Shown here: positions 1 through 5,089 of the stretch, in pieces
Position numbering within the stretch: the stretch's first letter is position 1
Layout of the letters: each line of letters begins with the position of its first letter
Source of the DNA: Euryarchaeota archaeon UBA105
GTDB lineage: Archaea; Thermoplasmatota; Poseidoniia; Poseidoniales; Thalassarchaeaceae
NCBI GenBank assembly: GCA_002496905.1
Contig: DALV01000052.1
Location: forward strand, 1-5,304
Length of the DNA stretch: 5,304 nt
Reading direction: 5' to 3'
Made by a program: the position numbers and the translations under genes
The notes under the pieces: model-generated
Databases searched by the model: none
What the model saw: the letters and a program-made list of their open reading frames with translations, nothing else
What the model was told of the DNA's origin: nothing

Positions 1-498
1 CATATCGTGAGTTTCCGGTTCTTGGTATGATAATTGAAAATGTAGATGCGGTTCCCATCCACCATTTTCATCGTGAGCTCCCACCCAACATATTTCATCA
101 CCAGCATTCACCTTCTGACCCACTGACTTACCTTCTATTGAAGCAGAATCAAGATGGCCGTAAAGAGCCCAAATTGGAACACCATCTAGGGTATGTTTGG
201 TTATTACAACATGGCCGTAGTCGCCATCGGCCGCATTGTATCCAAAGTGAGAAATTTCACCCTCGAAAAATGCCATGCAGGCAGTCCCTACCGGTGCACC
301 AATGTCTATTCCAATATGGAGAAAGCGATCTCCCGAAAAGAGTTCAGTCGAGTATAATCCAGGTCTCAATTCATCGTACTTCCCTACACTATATTTGGTC
401 TTTGGAGGAGTCCAAGTGCCCCCAGACAAATCAAGGATTGTGTAATCTTTTGGCATGTCGACGACAGGATGGAACTCGTGGGAATCCCAATCGATCAT
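1..498 (-). CDS. M23-family zinc metallopeptidase, C-terminus cut off by window edge
   Basis: This reading frame begins at ATG (496-498 on the plus strand) and runs off the left edge after 166 codons. Upstream in frame there is a stop inside the end of rmuC and no other start codon, so this start is the only one available. The protein carries a complete M23/LytM-type site: H61-x3-D65 (in HIGIDIGAP), a Tyr-Gly-His at 113-115, and H151-x-H153 (in PHLHF). In LytM-like enzymes the first His, the Asp and the last His bind zinc, and the other two are catalytic, so an active hydrolase is expected. No signal peptide or membrane segment is visible, so the protein appears cytosolic. Family members normally cut peptidoglycan cross-links, but archaea lack that wall, so the substrate is unknown. 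Similar M23 domains also occur fused to class III aminotransferases, and the missing C-terminus could hold such an extension. It lies 25 nt downstream of rmuC and is probably co-transcribed. Confidence 0.87.
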   Translation of the reverse strand, partial: MIDWDSHEFHPVVDMPKDYTILDLSGGTWTPPKTKYSVGKYDELRPGLYSTELFSGDRFLHIGIDIGAPVGTACMAFFEGEISHFGYNAADGDYGHVVITKHTLDGVPIWALYGHLDSASIEGKSVGQKVNAGDEICWVGAHDENGGWEPHLHFQLSYQEPETHDM

Positions 499-523
499 GG
501 CCTTGCGAGAAGGAGTAAGGTCA

Positions 524-1795
524 TCACTTCTCCTCTGCTAACCTATCTGGTCTAGTGCCTACTTCAGTGGCTTCAGGTAAGCTACTTTGCAATGTCTCTG
601 AGACCTTCAATTCGTCTAGTCTACGTCCTTGGGGCAAAACGCGACTTTCGTAGGATCGCATGGCTTCATTGTACGACTTTCCTGCCTTATCTAAATGTGT
701 GCCAACTTTTAGCATGTGGTCTATTAGTGTGGTAGTACGCTTGTACATCTCCCTAGACACATCGTAAATCTCTCTTGCACCCTCTGCTAGAGCATGTTGT
801 TGCCAATAAAGAGCGACAGTTCTCAATAATCCTAACATTGTAACAGGGGTGGCAATCAACACAGATTTTGTCATTGCATAATCCAGTAATTCCGGATCGG
901 TGGTGAAAGCGGCGGCAGCCATCGCTTCACTGGGTATGAACATTACAACATGGTCAAAGTCGCCTTCTATAGACTCCTGATACGCCTTTGCTCCAAGATC
1001 CTTGATTCGATTCTTCATGGCCTTTGCATGTTCTTTCAGATGTGCATCCTGTTCTGGCCCTGGGTCCAACTCAACCGCTTGTAGGAAATGAGAACCCGTC
1101 GCCTTTGAATCGATTGGAATTACTCCCTCCTGAGGTAGTCGAACAATGTAGTCTGGACGACCACCACCCTCTACAGTTTCTTGTTCGAAGAAATCAACTT
1201 GTTCGGACATACCCGCCATTTCGAAGAGCCTTCTAAGTTTCATTTCTCCCCAATTGCCCCTTGCTTGTCCAGAGGTCGTTAATGCGGTCGAAAGGGCAGT
1301 GGTTCTATCTCCTAGAGAGTCCGCTTTCTGCCCTAATTCTTTCAATTGACGCTTGATTGCTTCGTAAGCACCAACTCTCTCCTTTTCCATTTCCGAATTT
1401 GCTTGCGATAATTTTGTCATTTCCTCACGCAGAGGTTTAATCAAATTCTCTACCTCCATTTTCCTTGCGTCAAGAGACTTTTCAGCTTCTTTTTGATCCG
1501 AGTTAAATTTCTGTTCTGCAAGTTGTAAAAATGCCTCAGTGTTGCGCTGATTTACTTCTGTTGCTATATTTGCAAACCTTGATTCAAGTAATTCATTTAC
1601 TCTCTTTCTTTCTTCATTGAGTAGTTCTCGGTTTTTTTCGTCTCCACTTTGGTTTGCCTCATTCAAAGCATTTGCCCGACTTAGTTCCGATTTTGCTTGA
1701 CTTAATTCTTGATTTGTTTTCTGTCTGGCTAGTAACCAGCCGATAGCAGCACCTGCAAGCAGGGCGCCGACGATATACACAATTTCATTGAACAT
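524..1795 (-). CDS. rmuC: RmuC family protein (DNA recombination/rearrangement-limiting)
   Basis: This 423-residue protein has the full RmuC architecture. An N-terminal hydrophobic segment (about residues 5-23, YIVGALLAGAAIGWLL) is followed by a long Gln/Glu/Lys-rich coiled coil (about 27-165) and the nuclease-like RmuC core. Core signatures are RGNWGEMKLRR (179-189), a Gly-Gly-Arg-Pro-Asp-Tyr (211-216), PIDSK (227-231), FIPSE (286-290), a Thr-Pro at 316-317 and WQQ (331-333). These fit the restriction-endonuclease-like fold proposed for the family, with D229 and K231 as plausible active-site residues. In E. coli, RmuC suppresses inversions at short inverted repeats; its biochemical activity is not firmly known. 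The start ATG lies about 26 nt from a TATA-like box, consistent with a leaderless transcript. The last ~25 residues are polar and look disordered. The gene is typical of bacteria, so its presence among archaeal genes suggests an old or recent transfer. Family assignment is very secure. Confidence 0.95.
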   Translation of the reverse strand: MFNEIVYIVGALLAGAAIGWLLARQKTNQELSQAKSELSRANALNEANQSGDEKNRELLNEERKRVNELLESRFANIATEVNQRNTEAFLQLAEQKFNSDQKEAEKSLDARKMEVENLIKPLREEMTKLSQANSEMEKERVGAYEAIKRQLKELGQKADSLGDRTTALSTALTTSGQARGNWGEMKLRRLFEMAGMSEQVDFFEQETVEGGGRPDYIVRLPQEGVIPIDSKATGSHFLQAVELDPGPEQDAHLKEHAKAMKNRIKDLGAKAYQESIEGDFDHVVMFIPSEAMAAAAFTTDPELLDYAMTKSVLIATPVTMLGLLRTVALYWQQHALAEGAREIYDVSREMYKRTTTLIDHMLKVGTHLDKAGKSYNEAMRSYESRVLPQGRRLDELKVSETLQSSLPEATEVGTRPDRLAEEK

Positions 1796-1817
1796 GCCAA
1801 GAGATAGAAATCGAGGG

Positions 1818-1824
1818 TATTTAA
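1818..1824 (-). promoter_or_regulatory. TATA-like box of the rmuC promoter
   Basis: Read on the minus strand the sequence is TTAAATA, preceded by purine-rich GAGAAGG, which could serve as a BRE (TFB recognition element). Its centre is about 26 nt upstream of the rmuC ATG. That is the usual archaeal distance from TATA box to transcription start, so transcription would begin at or next to the start codon (leaderless). No Shine-Dalgarno sequence precedes rmuC, which agrees. The assignment is inferred from position and composition only. Confidence 0.55.
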
Positions 1825-1872
1825 CCTTCTCACAATCAAATTTGTAGAATTGTAACTAGAACTCCAAACAGT

Positions 1873-1888
1873 ACTCTTTACGAAGAGT
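1873..1888. promoter_or_regulatory. Perfect inverted repeat in the asd promoter region, candidate operator
   Basis: ACTCTT (1873-1878) and AAGAGT (1883-1888) are exact reverse complements separated by TACG. The element covers about 35 to 20 nt upstream of the asd ATG, where the TATA box of a leaderless transcript would be expected. No strong TATA consensus is seen there. A protein bound here would compete with TBP/TFB. If transcribed, it would form a 6-bp stem with a UACG tetraloop. A function is inferred only from symmetry and position; a 6-bp repeat could be chance. Confidence 0.35.
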
Positions 1889-1907
1889 GTAATGATGAGT
1901 CGATACA

Positions 1908-3008
1908 ATGGATGCCTATGGAAGGGTCAGATGCGCCATTCTCGGCGCTACTGGGCTTGTCGCTCAGCGCTTCTTCCAGCGCCTTCAGTTCCACCCCTGG
2001 CTCGAGCCGGTTGCTGTAGTCGGCTCTCCGGAAACCGCTGGAACTCCCTATGATGAATGCCGTTGGAGTTTAGATGAGGAAAGGCCTCCTCCCTCTGATT
2101 TGATAATTGCAGGATTAGACAATCTTCCTTCATTGATCGAGGAATTTCAAAGTTTAGGTGTTAGAATTATTTTCTCAGCACTTCCCGATGAACCAGCCGA
2201 GAGGGTGGAGAGGGATTTAGCGGCGGCAGGTTTCTTAGTAATATCTCATGCCCAAATACACCGATTACAACCTGATGTTCCACTTATTGTTCCGGAAGTC
2301 AATATCCAACATCTAAGTCTTCTACATAAACAATCAGGAAGTTCTGATGGCCGTCTAATTTCGTGTTCCAATTGCATGGTTTTACCTATTGCGATTACCC
2401 TTTCACCATTGATACAAATTGCTGGCATTAAATCGGTTAGAATATCCACTCAGCAAGCCCTTTCTGGAGGCGGGAGAATGCTTCTAGCCAGAGGCCGAAC
2501 AGGCCGTCATATCTCCTCAGAAATACCGGGAGAAGCAGAATCAATAGTAACCGAATTAACAAAGATAATGTCTAGTGAATTCGATATTGAAGCTTCTTGT
2601 GGAAGGGTAATGCGTGACCATGGACACTACGCACGAATCGAAGTCGAATTTGAGGGCCAGGTTAGTGCCCATCAAGTCATTCGTGCTTGGCGAGAATCAT
2701 ATTCTAGAAGTCAAGAGCTTAACCTTCCTTCTGCTGCCAATAGACCAATCATATTCGTTGATGGAGAACTTGATGACGACCATCGCTGGGTTGGCTTTGA
2801 GGAAATAGAACACCCTGCTCATGACCTCAAAGCGGCGATGGCAGTGGCTGTAGGTGAGGTGGAAATAGAAGGTTCAAATCTTAGATTTTCTTTAATGGCC
2901 GACAATACGATACGCGGTGCTGCTGGATATTCTGTTTTACTTGTAGAACAATTACTCGCCGACGGACTACTGCATGATAACAACACTATACTTGCACAAG
3001 AGGTTTGA
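1908..3008 (+). CDS. asd: Aspartate-semialdehyde dehydrogenase, archaeal type
   Basis: This enzyme would reduce L-aspartyl-4-phosphate with NADPH to L-aspartate-4-semialdehyde, the branch-point intermediate for lysine, threonine and methionine. The N-terminal Rossmann motif GATGLVAQRF is at 13-22. The catalytic-cysteine segment SCSNC (152-156) precedes a hydrophobic helix, with C156 aligning to the nucleophile of the family motif NPNC. Further marks are QALSGGG (183-189), a conserved-looking R233, H240 in DHGH as likely acid/base histidine, and the C-terminal DNTIRGAAG (332-340), which is diagnostic of the family. The length of 366 is near the archaeal/fungal norm (about 345-365). ATG 1908 places the Rossmann motif at the right distance; two upstream ATGs (1892, 1895) are out of frame. 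The site region is divergent (SNC-Met rather than PNC-Ser/Thr), and the first ~130 nt are much richer in GC than the rest. A paralogue such as a malonyl-CoA-reductase-like enzyme is possible but less likely. The gene is divergent from rmuC and 36 nt upstream of the methyltransferase. Confidence 0.9.
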   Translation: MDAYGRVRCAILGATGLVAQRFFQRLQFHPWLEPVAVVGSPETAGTPYDECRWSLDEERPPPSDLIIAGLDNLPSLIEEFQSLGVRIIFSALPDEPAERVERDLAAAGFLVISHAQIHRLQPDVPLIVPEVNIQHLSLLHKQSGSSDGRLISCSNCMVLPIAITLSPLIQIAGIKSVRISTQQALSGGGRMLLARGRTGRHISSEIPGEAESIVTELTKIMSSEFDIEASCGRVMRDHGHYARIEVEFEGQVSAHQVIRAWRESYSRSQELNLPSAANRPIIFVDGELDDDHRWVGFEEIEHPAHDLKAAMAVAVGEVEIEGSNLRFSLMADNTIRGAAGYSVLLVEQLLADGLLHDNNTILAQEV

Positions 3009-3044
3009 CCGCACACCCCAATAGAGTGACTACCTTCCCAAGCC

Positions 3045-3665
3045 GTGCGCCAGCGCCAACTTGCAATGCTGCTTTCCTCTCTACCCCCACATCCGTGTGG
3101 GAATATAGAATTGGAACAATATTCTACCTCGGGCGATATTGCTGCATCTTGGCTAGCACAAATTATTGCATTTGGAGACCTCTCTGAGGATTCATCTATT
3201 GTTGATTTAGGTGCGGGAAACGGAGTTTTAGGCGTTGGTGCAGCACTAATGGGTGTGTCTCAGGTAGTTTTGGTAGAGGCGGACGAAGAAGCCTGCTCTG
3301 TGGCATTTCAGTCGATTGAGCAAGCAGGTGTTTCTGAATCAGTAGAAATAATCTGTAAAACAGTTGATGATTCTCTTGATATCAGTGGTGCAGAATTAAT
3401 AATTTCTAATCCTCCTTGGGGCGCTCAAAAAGCAAAATCAGATCGACCTTTTTTAGAAGCAATAATTCGTTCAAAGGCTGTTTCACATCTGATGCATAGC
3501 GCCGAAGCAACGCATATTGAAGCGATATTCAAATCGGTGGGGTGGAATGTCGACAAATACTGGGAAACAGATTTCGCGTTGCCAGCGGTCTATTCTCATC
3601 ACTCCAGCCGTCAAGGGAAGACTAGAGCAGGATTCTGGCGTTTATTGCCACCGGGGCACTTCTAA
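3045..3665 (+). CDS. METTL5-like N6-adenine rRNA methyltransferase
   Basis: This is a 206-residue class I SAM-dependent methyltransferase. The hallmark LEQYSTSGDIAA (23-34) matches the LEQYxTxxxIAA signature of METTL5 and its archaeal homologues (COG2263). Motif I is VDLGAGNG (53-60), the acidic end of the next strand is VEAD (77-80), and the catalytic motif is NPPWG (122-126), a variant of the usual NPPFG. NPP[FW] indicates methylation of an exocyclic amino group, usually N6 of adenine. Human METTL5 makes m6A in 18S rRNA with the partner TRMT112, so a small-subunit rRNA target is inferred here. I chose the GTG at 3045 because it adds MRQRQLAMLL, matching the N-terminal helix seen in the family. 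The alternative ATG at 3066 would remove most of it, and an in-frame TGA at 3027 bars any longer form. No Shine-Dalgarno precedes the GTG. It follows asd by 36 nt and precedes csl4 by 67 nt; I recall COG2263 and Csl4 genes being neighbours in other archaea. Confidence 0.88.
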   Translation: MRQRQLAMLLSSLPPHPCGNIELEQYSTSGDIAASWLAQIIAFGDLSEDSSIVDLGAGNGVLGVGAALMGVSQVVLVEADEEACSVAFQSIEQAGVSESVEIICKTVDDSLDISGAELIISNPPWGAQKAKSDRPFLEAIIRSKAVSHLMHSAEATHIEAIFKSVGWNVDKYWETDFALPAVYSHHSSRQGKTRAGFWRLLPPGHF

Positions 3666-3677
3666 TTCCTCGCTTTT

Positions 3678-3694
3678 GCCGTGCTACGCACGGC
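3678..3694 (+). promoter_or_regulatory. Perfect 7-bp GC-rich hairpin upstream of csl4
   Basis: GCCGTGC (3678-3684) and GCACGGC (3688-3694) are exact reverse complements with a 3-nt TAC loop, giving a stable stem in RNA. It lies in the 67-nt gap between the methyltransferase stop and the csl4 ATG, inside a patch of markedly high GC. A T-run precedes rather than follows the stem, so it does not resemble an intrinsic terminator. It could be an RNA processing site, a transcript-stabilising 3' end for the upstream gene, or part of a csl4 leader control element. The structure is seen in the sequence; the role is inference. Confidence 0.5.
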
Positions 3695-3706
3695 CGGACC
3701 GTTCAT

Positions 3707-3730
3707 AGGGGGCTGGCCGGTGGCCGCCCT
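3707..3730 (+). promoter_or_regulatory. Imperfect hairpin adjoining the csl4 start codon
   Basis: AGGG plus GGC (3707-3713) can pair with GCC plus CCCT (3723-3730), leaving one bulged G at 3726 and a 9-nt loop. The stem ends two nucleotides before the csl4 ATG and contains the only purine-rich stretch (AGGGGG) upstream of it. That stretch is about 20 nt away, too far for a normal Shine-Dalgarno. The fold could affect ribosome access. Evidence is pairing potential only. Confidence 0.3.
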
Positions 3731-3732
3731 CG

Positions 3733-5010
3733 ATGAGTGCTAGTACTGGTGACTTTGTCACCCCAGGTAACCAGGTCGAAGTGCCGGCTGGCACCAGTTT
3801 AGGCTCCGGACTTTCGGAGTCAGAATCTGGTGCAATAGCACTAGTCAGCGGCACAATCATTTCAGATGGCGATACAATATCGGTAGAAGTCAATCGTCCT
3901 GATACAAATTCTCCACAAATCGGAGATGACGTAATTGCAGAAGTCACAAGACTTATGCCAAAGGTAGCCATGATTCGTATCCTACATATTGAGAAGGATG
4001 GCGGACATCGAGATCTTTCTGCCGAGAATTTGTTTGCAGACATATTCGTGACTGAAATCGTGGACAGATTTCTCCCTTCACCTGGCGACGCTATGAGGTC
4101 TCGGGATTTGATTCGCGCTCGAATTACTCAACTCGAACCAAATCTCAAGGCAAGTACACGAGGCTCTCCTGAATTGGGAGTGCTGTGGGCGATTTGCCCT
4201 GCATGCGGAAATGAATTGGTAACTTCTGATAACAAGCAAGACTTCAATGTCGATTGTAATCGGTGTGATTATTCAGGTTATCGAGCCTTATCCAACGGAT
4301 TTGGCCATGGCCATACTCTCGGTGAAGATATACAGGAGTTGAACAGGGCAGGGGAAAGATGGTCTGCTGACGCCGAAGGTAATCTAGGTCACGAAGGGGC
4401 TAGACCCTATCTTTCACCAATGGCCGACCATCGTCGTGGTCCAAGCCATCAAGCACCTCAGGCCGCAATGCGAATGCGCTCTGCCATTACAGGAAAAGGC
4501 GGTGGAGGGGGTGGAAGGCAGAGAGTACAGCACGAGTGTAAGTGTACACTCTGCGGCACCGATACAACCGTTCCATTCGAACCGACAGCTGGAAAGCCAA
4601 TCCGTTGTAGAGACTGCATGGATAAGGTCAAAGAAGGCAAGGCCACAAAGGAAGAACTCGCTGCTGAGCGTGAAGTATTGACCAAAGCACGTTCGGAAGC
4701 CTCCGAACTAGCAGGCATCAAACTCTTCATTGCCCGCCTATCCTTTAATGCCAGCGAGGACGAATTGAGGGATCACTTCTCAGCACATGGAGAGATTACA
4801 GAGTGCAGTATTGCCAAAGATCGAGATACAGGTAAATCACGCGGGTTTGCTTTCGTCAAGTTTGCTAGCCGGAAAGCCGGTGAAAAGGCGATCAAGGAAT
4901 TGGATGGAAGTGAAATTCACGGCAGAAAAATCAGTGTACAAGAATCGAAAGATGGCGGAGGTCGCGGAGGCAGAGGGTCTCGTGACCGAGGTCGCCGCAA
5001 CCGTCGCTGA
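3733..5010 (+). CDS. csl4: Exosome Csl4 fused to CxxC-x17-CxxC zinc finger, RRM and RG tail
   Basis: Residues 1-190 are a normal archaeal Csl4, the RNA-binding cap subunit of the 3'-5' RNA exosome that also recruits DnaG. They comprise an N-terminal domain (about 6-55), an S1 domain (about 62-140, ending in an LKAST strand) and a zinc ribbon with C155, C158, C175 and C178. The frame then continues without a stop, although Csl4 usually ends near 180-200 residues. A His/Gly-rich linker (190-266, with six Gly at 256-261) leads to a second zinc module, C271-x2-C274-x17-C292-x2-C295. A charged, probably helical stretch follows (298-327). Residues 329-404 form an RRM with RNP2 LFIARL (331-336) and RNP1 RGFAFVKF (370-377), aromatics F332, F372 and F374 all present. 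The tail (405-425) is Arg/Gly-rich. ATG 3733 is the only start available after an in-frame TAG at 3706. The protein probably binds RNA through S1, RRM and RG segments together. Domain calls are strong; the functional meaning of the fusion is inference. Confidence 0.92.
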   Translation: MSASTGDFVTPGNQVEVPAGTSLGSGLSESESGAIALVSGTIISDGDTISVEVNRPDTNSPQIGDDVIAEVTRLMPKVAMIRILHIEKDGGHRDLSAENLFADIFVTEIVDRFLPSPGDAMRSRDLIRARITQLEPNLKASTRGSPELGVLWAICPACGNELVTSDNKQDFNVDCNRCDYSGYRALSNGFGHGHTLGEDIQELNRAGERWSADAEGNLGHEGARPYLSPMADHRRGPSHQAPQAAMRMRSAITGKGGGGGGRQRVQHECKCTLCGTDTTVPFEPTAGKPIRCRDCMDKVKEGKATKEELAAEREVLTKARSEASELAGIKLFIARLSFNASEDELRDHFSAHGEITECSIAKDRDTGKSRGFAFVKFASRKAGEKAIKELDGSEIHGRKISVQESKDGGGRGGRGSRDRGRRNRR

Positions 5011-5013
5011 TGC

Positions 5014-5021
5014 AAATTAAT
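5014..5021 (+). promoter_or_regulatory. Possible TATA-like element upstream of the radical SAM gene
   Basis: AAATTAAT lies directly after the csl4 stop, about 70 nt before the next start codon. If used, it would give a leader of roughly 45 nt, consistent with the Shine-Dalgarno-like site seen before that gene. Read-through from csl4 is an equally good explanation. The call rests on AT composition only. Confidence 0.25.
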
Positions 5022-5079
5022 CGCTTTACTCACTCTATCTTAGCGAAGTCGTGAAGACGGAATAGTAATCCGACAGGTT

Positions 5080-5084
5080 GAGGG
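5080..5084 (+). promoter_or_regulatory. Shine-Dalgarno-like site of the radical SAM gene
   Basis: GAGGG ends 5 nt before the ATG at 5090, a suitable spacing for pairing with the 16S rRNA 3' end. It supports that start codon and contrasts with the other genes in the window, which have no clear site. Confidence 0.5.
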
Positions 5085-5089
5085 ATTGA

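Noticed and set aside
27..518. Plus-strand open frame of 163 codons at the left edge
   Set aside because: It is the shadow of the M23 gene on the opposite strand, whose translation shows a complete catalytic motif set; this frame has a low-complexity His/Gln/Pro-rich sequence with no recognisable domain.
1892..1897. Earlier ATG codons as possible asd starts
   Set aside because: Both are out of frame with asd, and the Rossmann motif already lies at the expected distance from ATG 1908.
3009..3044. Possible terminator or promoter between asd and the methyltransferase gene
   Set aside because: No hairpin, T-run or TATA-like sequence is visible in these 36 nt; co-transcription is the simpler reading.
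3684..4043. Minus-strand open frame opposite the start of csl4
   Set aside because: Ser/Pro-rich antisense translation of the Csl4 N-terminal and S1 domains with no family resemblance.
4541..4550. Perfect 10-bp palindrome AGTGTACACT inside csl4
   Set aside because: It encodes part of the cysteine-rich segment of the second zinc module, so codon constraints explain it; no promoter context.
5021..5046. TCGCT/AGCGA inverted repeat after the csl4 stop as a terminator
   Set aside because: Only 5 bp with a 16-nt spacer and no T-tract after it; too weak to call.
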